DNA of 18,385 nucleotides from an uncultured Prevotellaceae bacterium (GTDB lineage: Bacteria > Bacteroidota > Bacteroidia > Bacteroidales > Bacteroidaceae): the NCBI GenBank assembly GCA_937900485.1, contig CALCEL010000050.1:1-18385 (forward strand), in the 5' to 3' direction. The notes below the pieces were generated by a model, which was not told the origin of the DNA, made no database searches, and was given only the letters and a program-made list of their open reading frames with translations. Both the position numbers and the translations under genes were made by a program. Each line of letters begins with the position of its first letter. Within the stretch, counting starts at the first letter, position 1. This document shows positions 7,761-15,690 of this stretch, piece after piece.

Positions 7761-8405
7761 TCAGAGCCTCAACACATTGTCATAAGCTATGTCAAGTCGC
7801 TTACCGATACTTGTAGCGATCACGCCTGCTCCCTGGCGTTTCACCTCATCAAGTAATATCTTACCCATCAGCATGCCGTTATCGTCATCGAGATGGCTGA
7901 CCGGCTCGTCAACAAGGATAAAGTCGAAAGGCTGACACAGTGCGCGAATCAATGCAACGCGCTGCTGCTGACCGAATGACATCTGTCCTATCAGTGTGTC
8001 CCGCTTGTCTCCTACTCCCAACATCTCAAACCACTCATCAATCTTCTTTCTTTTCTGGAATCCCGTGAGGGTATTCTTTATCTCCACGTTCTCCATAGCC
8101 GTTAACTCCGGAAAGAGTCTCAGTTCCTGCCATAATAAGGCGATATGCTTCCTACGTATGTCAGTCCATTTATTGACATCGAAAGACCTGACATCATCTG
8201 AGTCGAAGAAGAGATTACCTTGATAGTCCGAACGGTAACCATAGATAAAACTGCACAAAGACGACTTACCCGTACCGGAACCTGCCTCCACAAGATAAGT
8301 CTTCCCCTTTTCCAAAGTCAGCTCCGACTTCCATATATCGCTGACGATGTCTGTACGCTGCATAAAAACATTAGGCAGCAGGTTATTCAAAAAAATATTT
8401 TGCAT
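7761..8405 (-). CDS. ABC transporter ATP-binding protein (LolD/MacB-type) lacking the H-loop histidine
   Basis: I place the start at ATG 8405 (214 aa). The longer frame to 8417 would need a TTG start. Visible motifs are Walker A GSGTGKSS (42-49), the Q-loop Gln93 in LLWQELRLFPELTAMENV, the signature MSFGQQQR (142-149; consensus LSGGQ), Walker B FILVDE (162-167) and the D-loop SHLDD (170-174). The QRVALIRAL helix and LTAMENVE are typical of LolD, FtsE and MacB ATPases. Where an H-loop 'VTHD' is expected, the sequence reads ATSIGKR (197-203), so the switch histidine seems absent. The catalytic Glu167 is kept. The protein should energise the permease encoded next. The pair is likely transcribed as one unit from the region 8418-8470. 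Confidence 0.88.
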   Translation of the reverse strand: MQNIFLNNLLPNVFMQRTDIVSDIWKSELTLEKGKTYLVEAGSGTGKSSLCSFIYGYRSDYQGNLFFDSDDVRSFDVNKWTDIRRKHIALLWQELRLFPELTAMENVEIKNTLTGFQKRKKIDEWFEMLGVGDKRDTLIGQMSFGQQQRVALIRALCQPFDFILVDEPVSHLDDDNGMLMGKILLDEVKRQGAGVIATSIGKRLDIAYDNVLRL

Positions 8406-8461
8406 AAAAGTCCTCAATATTACACTTTACATGTGTTAAGACATAAATGTCAAGACGTCTG

Positions 8462-8469
8462 CAAAATTA
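8462..8469 (-). promoter_or_regulatory. Candidate Bacteroidetes -7 box for the ABC operon
   Basis: On the minus strand this reads TAATTTTG, matching TAnnTTTG, and lies about 57 nt upstream of the ATPase start. No well-placed TTG is seen 19 nt further upstream; the nearest is about 27 nt away. The call therefore rests on the -7 element alone. Confidence 0.4.
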
Positions 8470-8572
8470 AGCATAAAAACAATTATTTCGTTTACACAAA
8501 AATCAAATAACAGTTTTTTTAACACATATTTGAAAACATCTCGCCAAGAGACGTAAAAAATGCCGAAATAAT

Positions 8573-8602
8573 TTGTGGGCATAAAAAAAAGTCGTACCTT
8601 TG
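8573..8602 (+). promoter_or_regulatory. Bacteroidetes-type promoter of tRNA-Val
   Basis: TTG at 8573-8575 (within TTTG), a 19-nt spacer, and TACCTTTG at 8595-8602 match the known TTG-N19-TAnnTTTG consensus exactly. Transcription would begin a few bases after 8602, giving a short leader before the tRNA at 8630. Confidence 0.85.
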
Positions 8603-8629
8603 CACAGCAATCGGGAAGAAACGAGGCAA

Positions 8630-8704
8630 GGGCGTTTAGCTCAGCTGGTTCAGAGCGTCTGCCTTACAAGCAGAGGGTCGGCGGTTCGAATCCGTCAACG
8701 CCCA
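8630..8704 (+). tRNA. tRNA-Val (anticodon UAC)
   Basis: A complete 75-nt cloverleaf is present. The acceptor arm GGGCGTT (8630-8636) pairs with AACGCCC (8697-8703), with discriminator A8704. The D arm is GCTC/GAGC, the anticodon arm TCTGC-CTTACAA-GCAGA, and the T arm is five base pairs around TTCGAAT with one G-U pair. The anticodon TAC reads GTA and, by wobble, other Val codons. The 3' CCA is not encoded and must be added enzymatically. Its promoter (8573-8602) and terminator (8707-8739) are both recognisable, so it is a stand-alone transcription unit. Confidence 0.96.
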
Positions 8705-8706
8705 CT

Positions 8707-8739
8707 AAAAAGGAGAGAATTTTCATTCTCTCCTTTTTT
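8707..8739. terminator. Bidirectional terminator shared by tRNA-Val and the polysaccharide operon
   Basis: A perfect 14-bp stem (8707-8720 with 8725-8738; AAAAAGGAGAGAAT and its inverse complement) encloses the loop TTTC. It ends in six T on the + strand and has an A-run on its left that acts as the U-run for the minus strand. The TAA of the last glycosyltransferase (8738-8740) overlaps the right foot of the stem. Confidence 0.85.
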
Positions 8740-9901
8740 ATATCTTCTCATATCCTTCCAGCTTGTCATTCCAGGAATAACCTCTCAGCACGGTTTGATG
8801 TCCGCTCTGCGCCACGTTATCTCTGCAGTGTGAGTCTGTCATCAGTCTCACGCAGACGTCAGCAAACTCATCGCTGTCATCTCTGATGAAACAGTTATCA
8901 CCGTCCACCAACTCCGGAATGGCCTTGGAGATGAGAGACGTGAGGATGACAGGCACTCCACACCCCATGGCAACAAGCACCTTATTCTGAATTCCCGCGG
9001 CAATATGCACAGGGGCGACTGCAAGACATGCGTCAGAGATCTCTGACTCGAGGTCTTCCACATACCCCGTGACAATAATGTTATCACTCGCCAAGGCCTG
9101 CACGTTGGCCGGAGGCTGAGCACCCACAATATGGAACTTTGCCTCAGGACACACTTTCAGCACCTTCGGAAAAATCTCGTTGACGAAACGGAATACGGCG
9201 TCCTGATTCTGTAAGGTTCTCATATTACCGACGAACACTATCTTCTCCTTGACGTATGAAGGAGATGGAGACGACAGACAGTCCACACCATTCGTATGCA
9301 CACAAAGAGAGTCCGAACGCTCGTTTCTCTGAGCAAGATAATCCACGTCAGCCTGTGACACGAGAACCACCTTAGGAAAATCCGCAATGACCTTATCCTC
9401 ATACTTCGCTATCAGACTTCTCTCAAAGAAGTATGCCATCTTGTTAACCGACCAACCTTTTGCGCCCTGCGACATAGAATACGTCTTTGACAAAGCGTCG
9501 GTCATCTCAACAACAGACTTCGCCTGAAGTCCGAGCTTCTCCAGATACGGACTCATACGCAATAAGTGGGAGACGTACATGTCCGGACGCTCCTTTTCTA
9601 TAACGTCAGTCAACAACCGCAGATATGAGGACGACCAATAATATCCACACTGCAACGGCTTGCCGGACAGCATATGCAAGACGCCATGCAGGAGAGAACC
9701 TAACTTATTACGTCGGATGACATACACCTTATCATATATAGCCTTGGCAGACGACACGTCACTATTATCATAGTCCGTGAACGACACGAGAACAAGGGTA
9801 TGCCCCTTACTCTTCAGATATCTTGATATACTATTCAGTCTCAATACATCACCACCATTCTCGGGAAACGGGAAACGTGGCGTTAACATACATATCTTCA
9901 T
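8738..9901 (-). CDS. Glycosyltransferase family 4 (GT-B fold)
   Basis: This 387-residue protein starts with MKICMLTPRFPFPENGGDVLR, the N-terminal Rossmann glycine-rich loop of retaining GT4 enzymes. The C-terminal half carries KIVFVGNMRTLQNQDAV, FHIVGAQPP, VTGYVEDLESEISDACLAVAP and AAGIQNKVLVAMGCGVPVILT. These are the sugar-nucleotide binding region of the Stp1-like subgroup often found in exopolysaccharide loci. The first Glu of the classical E-x7-E pair is not obvious, which is common in this subgroup. It would transfer a sugar to the growing lipid-linked repeat at the cytoplasmic face. The gene is last in the operon, 18 nt after the GH16 gene, and its stop codon lies in the terminator. Donor and acceptor sugars cannot be read from the sequence. 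Confidence 0.88.
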   Translation of the reverse strand: MKICMLTPRFPFPENGGDVLRLNSISRYLKSKGHTLVLVSFTDYDNSDVSSAKAIYDKVYVIRRNKLGSLLHGVLHMLSGKPLQCGYYWSSSYLRLLTDVIEKERPDMYVSHLLRMSPYLEKLGLQAKSVVEMTDALSKTYSMSQGAKGWSVNKMAYFFERSLIAKYEDKVIADFPKVVLVSQADVDYLAQRNERSDSLCVHTNGVDCLSSPSPSYVKEKIVFVGNMRTLQNQDAVFRFVNEIFPKVLKVCPEAKFHIVGAQPPANVQALASDNIIVTGYVEDLESEISDACLAVAPVHIAAGIQNKVLVAMGCGVPVILTSLISKAIPELVDGDNCFIRDDSDEFADVCVRLMTDSHCRDNVAQSGHQTVLRGYSWNDKLEGYEKI

Positions 9902-9919
9902 AGAAAAGTCATTTGCTAA

Positions 9920-10726
9920 TCATTTTCTCATTTCATAAAATTTGACCCAGTCGACGTCAATATACGCCGGGAAGGTGGAGCGAACCACACTCGCGTCTCC
10001 CACACCTGTTCCTCCTATCTGCATGTCTATCATGAGGTACGAGTCGACACCAAAAGGATACTGTCCCTCGACATCACAATACAGATTAGGATAACGGAAG
10101 GTCACATCGCCGTTAATGCGAAATATCAGCTCCTCAGGAAGAATTTCCACGGAATAGACGTTATAATCCTCATATCGTATAGGCGACTTGACCTGACGGA
10201 CAGGTTTTGTTTTCTCACCCAAGACATCTGTGTAATAGGTATGCACGGTCTGATACACAAACGTGTTACGGTGCGTGTATTCCAGGATGTCTATCTCTGC
10301 GCGCTTCGGGTACTCCCAATCCTTGTAGTTCGTCGGCATCAGCCAGACAGCCGGCCATGAGCCTTTCGCACCCACCATCTTCATACGCACCTCCACCTTG
10401 CCATATCTCACGGAGCGCTTATGCCTTGTGGTAACACCTCCGCACAAATAAGTGGCGGTGTCCGCATGCTCAAAAGTGTTCACCTTCCCATACAGACGCA
10501 AGACGCCTTTCCGCAACTCATACAAACTGTCGCAGTCAGACATATACATGCCCCACGTCCCCGGGTCAGTCCTATAAAGACGGCTCCAAGATGAAGAGTC
10601 GACGCTCTTGCCCTTAAAGTCATCTTTCCACACCAACTTGTACTTGTGACTCACCACATTCTGTGCCGACACATGAGAAAACGCCACACACAACAAGAAG
10701 GTCACAAGCAATCGTACTCTGTTCAT
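9920..10726 (-). CDS. Secreted glycoside hydrolase family 16 (beta-glucanase-like)
   Basis: The frame opens at 10744, but ATG 10726 is preferred. It lies 1 nt after the preceding stop (TGATATG) and directly begins a signal peptide (NRVRLLVTFLLCVAF..., cleavage near SAQ at 20-22), giving 268 aa. There is no lipobox, so the product is periplasmic or exported. GH16 features are KLVWKDDF (30-37), RYGKVEVRMKM, GSWPAVWLMP (122-131) and the catalytic motif EIDILE (144-149). Glu144 is the nucleophile, Asp146 the helper and Glu149 the acid/base. The extra residue in ExDxxE is the beta-bulge form seen in laminarinases and related endo-beta-glucanases and galactanases. C-terminal DVDWVKFYE ends the sandwich. 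Located among glycosyltransferases, it may trim or release the polysaccharide made here, like rhizobial ExoK, rather than serve nutrition; that is inference. Confidence 0.9.
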   Translation of the reverse strand: MNRVRLLVTFLLCVAFSHVSAQNVVSHKYKLVWKDDFKGKSVDSSSWSRLYRTDPGTWGMYMSDCDSLYELRKGVLRLYGKVNTFEHADTATYLCGGVTTRHKRSVRYGKVEVRMKMVGAKGSWPAVWLMPTNYKDWEYPKRAEIDILEYTHRNTFVYQTVHTYYTDVLGEKTKPVRQVKSPIRYEDYNVYSVEILPEELIFRINGDVTFRYPNLYCDVEGQYPFGVDSYLMIDMQIGGTGVGDASVVRSTFPAYIDVDWVKFYEMRK

Positions 10727-10727
10727 A

Positions 10728-11528
10728 TCACAAGTCCTCAACATTTGTCACAATGCCCTTCAGCATACAGAAATATGCTGAGAGGAAGTTATTATCCTTA
10801 CTGTACAACGAATATTTGGTGACGGCAAAATACGTGCAGTATAAGAACGAGAAGAATTTTCCCATATAATGCGCCGTCGACCATCCTCGTCTCACGAAAT
10901 ACTCATCAGTAAACCCGTGGAACCACTGGGAGTCACTCTTTTCTTTTAATGTGGCGATCTGGACCGGCACATATCGGATCTTCAGTCCAGCCTTCAGACA
11001 GTCGAAGAGAAATTTCACCTCCTCACCCGAGCCATGACCAGTGCCAGACCCCATCATCTCGTCAAACCTTATCCCCGCCTCTTTCACACGGTGTCTGCGG
11101 AAAGATATCTGTTGACTTGACACTCTCAGCACACCGAGATAACCAAGCACACGTGAGTCGTCCGGAAAACGCTTGTCTCCGGCATTACCAATTTTAAAGA
11201 TGACGACATCTGAGTCTGGGTACTCATGATATGCCTCTCTTATCTTATCAGCATAACCATCAGCGTACACCTCGTCATCATCAGACACCAGACACACGTC
11301 TGCATCAGAGTACCCTATCGCCATGTTTCTGCTTCGTGACAGTCCTCGCTCCGCAGTGGAAATCACCTTCACGAGACCGCCATCACACGTCGTCTCATCG
11401 TAAGAGTCAGTGTCGCACTGGTTGACAATGACGGCGGAACCAGCAAGACGCGACTCATCCACAATGGACAAATCTTTCTGGAACATGCACGAGATCAGCA
11501 CATCTATATTCATGTCATTCATGCTCAT
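10728..11528 (-). CDS. Divergent GT2-like (GT-A fold) glycosyltransferase
   Basis: This 266-residue protein lacks a membrane segment. Its N terminus, NIDVLISCMF, is a short beta strand as in GT-A enzymes, but the usual DDGS is missing. GLSRSRNMAI, followed by VCLVSDDDEVYADGY, corresponds to the acceptor helix and the DXD metal/nucleotide-binding motif of GT2. GSGTGHGSGEEVKFLFDCLKAG resembles the catalytic region where the Glu/Asp base sits, followed by a substrate-binding tail. The start ATG overlaps the preceding stop by 4 nt (ATGA at 11525-11528). Its place in the operon supports transfer of one sugar of the repeat unit. I am confident of the superfamily, not of any sugar specificity. Confidence 0.75.
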   Translation of the reverse strand: MSMNDMNIDVLISCMFQKDLSIVDESRLAGSAVIVNQCDTDSYDETTCDGGLVKVISTAERGLSRSRNMAIGYSDADVCLVSDDDEVYADGYADKIREAYHEYPDSDVVIFKIGNAGDKRFPDDSRVLGYLGVLRVSSQQISFRRHRVKEAGIRFDEMMGSGTGHGSGEEVKFLFDCLKAGLKIRYVPVQIATLKEKSDSQWFHGFTDEYFVRRGWSTAHYMGKFFSFLYCTYFAVTKYSLYSKDNNFLSAYFCMLKGIVTNVEDL

Positions 11529-12421
11529 AACTCAGACAATCTATGCTTTATATGTCTCCTGAACTGTCTAAGGACAGTCAGCTGTTCACTGTCACCGCCT
11601 CCCAACACCTTTCTTATATACGCCCTCACCAACAGCACCGTGTTACTTTGCAGATATGACGTCAACGTACTTTTCTCCGACACCCCTTTCTTTTTATGAT
11701 GATAAACATCCACCTCCAACAATTTCTTCTCATATTCCACATTAGGCTTCCTGCCAAGCATGAGATGAATGTACCTGATGTGCTTGTCATACCTGAAGCC
11801 TTCGCCAAAACGTCTCATGAGACGGTAATGGATGTCGTCTTCCTCGCCGTACATGAAAACACTCTCATCAAATAATCCCACCTTCTCAAACATCTCCTTT
11901 CTGACGAAGAAACAAGAACCAGAGAAATACATATATTTTGGGATGTATATGTCAAGTCTATTACACAATCCTGTCAAGAGTGTACGAGCGTAACCATTTA
12001 TCAACGTAGTGAACCAGAATGAGTTCCTGCTGACCTGTGTTTCGGAATACATCTGCTTCATACCATACATAATAAGGTTATTGTCCTTATCAAAACATCC
12101 GAGCGGTTTTTCCATGAAAGGTCCCACGAAGCGCACGTCAGGGTTAATAATCAGCAACACCGGCGCGGTCGCTTTCCTTATTCCCACGTTATTACCTTGA
12201 CCGTAACCGCCATTACACTCATTACGTATGAGGACAATATCATCTCCCCAAATCTTCCTCACCCCAGCGAACATAGACTCCGTATCGTCGCTGTCATTGT
12301 CCACGATGATAAGCTCGACATCCTCCAACGGAATGTCCGCATGACTCATCAGGCTCCTGACGCAGTCAAAGATATCTCTCTCCGAGTTGTATGTCACAAT
12401 GATGACAGATACTCTTTTCAT
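11525..12421 (-). CDS. Glycosyltransferase family 2, rhamnosyltransferase-like
   Basis: I start at ATG 12421 (298 aa). The frame extends to 12427 only through a TTG codon. KRVSVIIVTYNSE opens a GT-A domain, VDNDSDD binds the nucleotide, NGGYGQGNNVGI forms the acceptor helix, and LIINPDV carries the DXD-like motif (NPD). The later GLFDESVFMYGEEDDIHYRL matches the EDxDxxxR-type catalytic region of WbbL-like enzymes. These features are shared with the gene at 13512-14408, so the two may have arisen by duplication or use related sugars. It acts on lipid-linked intermediates in the cytoplasm. It is followed by the next transferase with a 4-nt overlap. Confidence 0.88.
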   Translation of the reverse strand: MKRVSVIIVTYNSERDIFDCVRSLMSHADIPLEDVELIIVDNDSDDTESMFAGVRKIWGDDIVLIRNECNGGYGQGNNVGIRKATAPVLLIINPDVRFVGPFMEKPLGCFDKDNNLIMYGMKQMYSETQVSRNSFWFTTLINGYARTLLTGLCNRLDIYIPKYMYFSGSCFFVRKEMFEKVGLFDESVFMYGEEDDIHYRLMRRFGEGFRYDKHIRYIHLMLGRKPNVEYEKKLLEVDVYHHKKKGVSEKSTLTSYLQSNTVLLVRAYIRKVLGGGDSEQLTVLRQFRRHIKHRLSEL

Positions 12422-12465
12422 TATCAAATCTGTTATTACTTATTTCATGATAGGCCGGCCTCTGC

Positions 12466-13521
12466 TCATCTTATCAGTGAGCGGATATCATCGCATTTCG
12501 TGCGCACTCTCCTCCTACTGTCTACGAGATGTATGAGCATAGGAATCTGACGAGCCTTCTTAGCCGGCACAAACAATCTCAGTATCTTACTCGCAAGCAC
12601 CTGACACTTCAGCAAGCATCCATACACAGCGGAGTGTTTATACACCACATCAGCCATGCGACCGCTAAACTCATCATCTATTCCGTCCGACTGCATCCAA
12701 TTATACAGGAACAACACTCCTTTATATAAGGCGTAGTCGTAGCGATGGGCAAAAGCCATGTGATACATCACAAAAAACTTGTCTATAGCATATATAACAC
12801 TATCCCTATGCCTGGTTGACACTGCCTTCTTTGACACGGAGCCGGCATTACCGTCTATCCTGTATCCAATGTCAGCTTTAGCGGAATAAGAGCGGGTCGT
12901 GTCCTCACCCCTATAGTAATCATATGTCATTCCAGAGAACATACATTGCAAATTGAAGTCCGCGTCCTGCAAAGACTGCAAACGTTCATCCCACCTTATA
13001 TCTTTCTCACGCAATCTTTCCGTCCTATATATATTATTCCACACGATGAAAGGCAAGGTCCGTCTCGCGAAAGCGTTATAATCATCACCATATACAGGAT
13101 AGCCATAGGCGAACTCATCCTCTTTGTCGGAAAAGACATTATCTCTGATCACACCTGACGGGAACACCATGAAGTCCACATCGTTTCTCTCGTCCAACGC
13201 TTTCACACGTGTTCCAAGACATGACGCTGTAATCAAGTCATCAGAGTCGAAAAATATCACAAACTCTCCTGTCGCCAGCGACAGTCCCTCATTACGACAC
13301 GACTGAGCGCCTTTGACGTCAGACTTTCTTCTGGCATATCTGACTCTTTTGTCATTGCTTGCGAAAGTCGTCAGTGAAGTATAACAGTCATCGTCAGACC
13401 CATCGTCAATAGCCAACAATTCCCAGTCGGTAAACTCATTATCAATAATGGAGCGCCACATCTCGACTACCAAGTCACGGTTGTTGAAGACCGGCATCAC
13501 GATAGACAATTTCACAGCCAT
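12466..13521 (-). CDS. Glycosyltransferase family 2
   Basis: This 351-residue GT-A enzyme begins KLSIVMPVFNNRDLV, then LLAIDDGSDDD (nucleotide binding), GAQSCRNEGLSLATGEFVIFFDSDD (acceptor helix and the DXD motif DSDD) and RTERLREKDIRWDERLQSLQDADF (catalytic Asp region). The C-terminal 130 residues are less typical and include a basic end, which may help membrane association. The start overlaps the end of the preceding glycosyltransferase by 10 nt, so translation is probably coupled. A 44-nt gap separates it from the next gene. It belongs to the general GT2 class (EpsE/WcaA-like) rather than the WbbL-like class of its neighbours. Confidence 0.88.
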   Translation of the reverse strand: MAVKLSIVMPVFNNRDLVVEMWRSIIDNEFTDWELLAIDDGSDDDCYTSLTTFASNDKRVRYARRKSDVKGAQSCRNEGLSLATGEFVIFFDSDDLITASCLGTRVKALDERNDVDFMVFPSGVIRDNVFSDKEDEFAYGYPVYGDDYNAFARRTLPFIVWNNIYRTERLREKDIRWDERLQSLQDADFNLQCMFSGMTYDYYRGEDTTRSYSAKADIGYRIDGNAGSVSKKAVSTRHRDSVIYAIDKFFVMYHMAFAHRYDYALYKGVLFLYNWMQSDGIDDEFSGRMADVVYKHSAVYGCLLKCQVLASKILRLFVPAKKARQIPMLIHLVDSRRRVRTKCDDIRSLIR

Positions 13522-14408
13522 AACATTCCTTTTGTTTTTTCTTTCTCACGTGACTTCGACACCAGACCACGGTGTGTGAGCAGCCACCACATTTGTCCAA
13601 GCCAGGCAAACGGTACATAACGTCCGTCCCTCAGGTCCCACGCATAACACTCATACAAGCGACGCACGTAACACTTGAGTCTTTGTGGAAGTCCCATATT
13701 GACGTCACAAGCCACCTTCAGGATATCCCGATGCAGTTTTCCGGCGTTAAACACGTTAACATTGCCATGCTCTCCCCTGTCATGACTCATCTTAGCAGCA
13801 GTCACCACAAACACCTTAATGCCATGATAGTGAAGACGGCAAAGGTAATTATCGTCCTCACCATAATGGAAGAAAAGAGGATTAAAGCCTCCCACATTCC
13901 TAACAACAGACGCAGGCATGAGCCAACAAGCGGCGCTGACACGTCTCATCTCATAAGCATCACGCACACCCTTTCCAGTCAGCACATCATCGGCGAGCGA
14001 CGTCTCCGACTCAGACAGCAAAAAACGAAACATCTTGTCCAAAGCTGAGCCATCCCCATTCATTTGTACAGGTGAGAGCAATGACACGCCATCGCTTGCC
14101 TCACACAACAGCCTCAACGTGTCCGGGAAAAGATATGCGTCCTGATTCAGGAGCAGCACATAGTCGGCACCCTGCTCCATAGCATACCTAATGCCCACAT
14201 TATTCCCTTGTCCAAAGCCCAGGTTCTCCTCCTGCGCAAAAACCATAATGTCAGGATAGTTCTCACGCACGAAAGACAATGTGTCGTCAGTGGATTTATT
14301 GTCAACAATAACGGTTGAAGTGTCCACAGTACTCGCCTTCAAGCACTCCAGGCATCTTCCCAGCCAACGCATGGCGTTGTATGTGACAATAACAGTGTAT
14401 ATTTTCAT
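13512..14408 (-). CDS. Glycosyltransferase family 2, rhamnosyltransferase-like
   Basis: The frame is open to 14552, but residues before Met49 are Cys/Ser/Arg-rich and lie inside wzy. The internal ATG at 14408 (298 aa) starts exactly with the GT-A strand KIYTVIVTYNA and lies 1 nt after the wzy stop (TAGAATG). Motifs are VDNKSTDD (35-42), ENLGFGQGNNVGI (61-73), LLNQDA (86-91) and GGFNPLFFHYGEDDNYLCRL, the hallmark of WbbL-type rhamnosyl- or related transferases. A moderately basic C-terminal stretch could touch the membrane. It is the first glycosyltransferase after wzy in the operon. The exact sugar is not deducible. Confidence 0.88.
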   Translation of the reverse strand: MKIYTVIVTYNAMRWLGRCLECLKASTVDTSTVIVDNKSTDDTLSFVRENYPDIMVFAQEENLGFGQGNNVGIRYAMEQGADYVLLLNQDAYLFPDTLRLLCEASDGVSLLSPVQMNGDGSALDKMFRFLLSESETSLADDVLTGKGVRDAYEMRRVSAACWLMPASVVRNVGGFNPLFFHYGEDDNYLCRLHYHGIKVFVVTAAKMSHDRGEHGNVNVFNAGKLHRDILKVACDVNMGLPQRLKCYVRRLYECYAWDLRDGRYVPFAWLGQMWWLLTHRGLVSKSREKEKTKGMLWL

Positions 14409-14409
14409 T

Positions 14410-15690
14410 CTATAAACGAATTGTATATTTAGACATGAAGTATGAAACAGCAACAAAAAACAACGTGAAGAAGTGCGTGAAGAGGTAATACCTGTAATAG
14501 AACAGTCCGAAGAGAGGTACCGCCGACACCATGAAAATTGCCAGCAGCTCACCGGTATTAAACTCAGTCCGGTGAGGAGTCTGAAAAATCATGCAACAGA
14601 CGAAGGCGAAGAACAGCGCCCACATCACCATGCCAGCGAAGCCCAAGTCGAGGAGCACGTCACCAATGAAGGTTCCGAACACACTTATTCTGAATCCCTG
14701 CTGTCTGTCTCCCCTCTCTGCCCTATGCTCAGACGTCGAGTCGACATGAAAAAGCATGTGACTGGTCATCGGCATGACACGTTCTATCGTGGGATAGTCT
14801 CCGTTGCCGTACTCCCAGAAATAACAGAAGTTCAGGAAACCCTGACCAGCGTATTGCAAGGCCGTGATGGCGGCACCCTTGTTTTCCTTGTCACGTGAGT
14901 CATCAAATCGGGCCACTGTCACCACCACGAAATACGCCAAGGCGCCAAGTGCCAACGGTGACAACGCAAGACCCAGCTTTACCTTCTGTCTCTTTGTCAT
15001 AAACCTGCGGAAAAAGACGACGCACCACACAAACATCAAACCATAATAGACGAACTCCGTTCTGTCAACAACCTGAATGGCGGCTATCGGCATGGTTAGA
15101 GTAGACATAAAGAGAAGAGTCAGGAACCACCAAGGCTTCTTCTCGAAACAAAGGTAATAGAAAAAGAGAGGCATCGACAGAATCGTGCTATATGTCATGT
15201 AATGATAATACTGAAGCACGACCGGCAACGTCAACGCCTTCAACTCCGCCGGTGACATCTCGCCATTATAATGACTGGCGCGTAAGGCTGACAAGTCGCC
15301 GCTCAGGATCTCATACGTCGAGTCGACAACAAGATACAACGTCAGGAAGAACTGACATATCATGACCCAACTGACAAGATACATCGTCCACGGGGCATTA
15401 TTGACTATACGTTCAATCTTACTCTCGCTGACTAACGTGAAAGGCAGCAGTGTCAGCGACAGTACCACACAGTAAATCACTGTTGGCACCACGCCAATCT
15501 CTATGTCGGAATGAAGGTCGCCATATAATATTCCGCCACCCTCAAGCTCGTCCATAAGATACACTATCATAGCAAGCAATGAGGTCAGCGCATACAGGCC
15601 GGTCATTACGACACAAACGTCAAAGGCCCTATGTTTGTGCCACACATACAATGTCAAACACAAAAAATATATGAATGGAACAAATATCAT
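14410..15690 (-). CDS. wzy: Repeat-unit polymerase (Wzy-like)
   Basis: This 426-residue integral membrane protein has about ten to twelve hydrophobic helices and no soluble catalytic domain. A larger extracytoplasmic loop is rich in charged residues (DSTSEHRAERGDRQQGFR) and precedes the C-terminal helices around FGTFIGDVLLDLGFAGM. This topology and its position directly after a flippase fit the oligosaccharide repeat-unit polymerase family, which joins lipid-linked repeats in the periplasm. Wzy proteins share little sequence identity, so the call is by topology, weak family feel and context. The ATG overlaps the wzx stop by 4 nt (ATGA, 15687-15690), and the TAG is 1 nt from the next start. 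An O-antigen ligase is the main alternative. Confidence 0.8.
   Translation of the reverse strand: MIFVPFIYFLCLTLYVWHKHRAFDVCVVMTGLYALTSLLAMIVYLMDELEGGGILYGDLHSDIEIGVVPTVIYCVVLSLTLLPFTLVSESKIERIVNNAPWTMYLVSWVMICQFFLTLYLVVDSTYEILSGDLSALRASHYNGEMSPAELKALTLPVVLQYYHYMTYSTILSMPLFFYYLCFEKKPWWFLTLLFMSTLTMPIAAIQVVDRTEFVYYGLMFVWCVVFFRRFMTKRQKVKLGLALSPLALGALAYFVVVTVARFDDSRDKENKGAAITALQYAGQGFLNFCYFWEYGNGDYPTIERVMPMTSHMLFHVDSTSEHRAERGDRQQGFRISVFGTFIGDVLLDLGFAGMVMWALFFAFVCCMIFQTPHRTEFNTGELLAIFMVSAVPLFGLFYYRYYLFTHFFTLFFVAVSYFMSKYTIRL

Noticed and set aside
8406..8417. Longer N terminus of the ABC ATPase
   Set aside because: It needs a TTG start; ATG 8405 is close by and fits the family length.
8575..8886. 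Open frames running through the tRNA and into the glycosyltransferase antisense
   Set aside because: They overlap a clear tRNA, its terminator and a well-supported gene on the other strand.
14409..14552. N-terminal extension of the glycosyltransferase into wzy
   Set aside because: The extra 48 residues precede the GT-A start, have no family similarity and are the shadow of wzy. The internal ATG at 14408 fits the domain and the 1-nt spacing.
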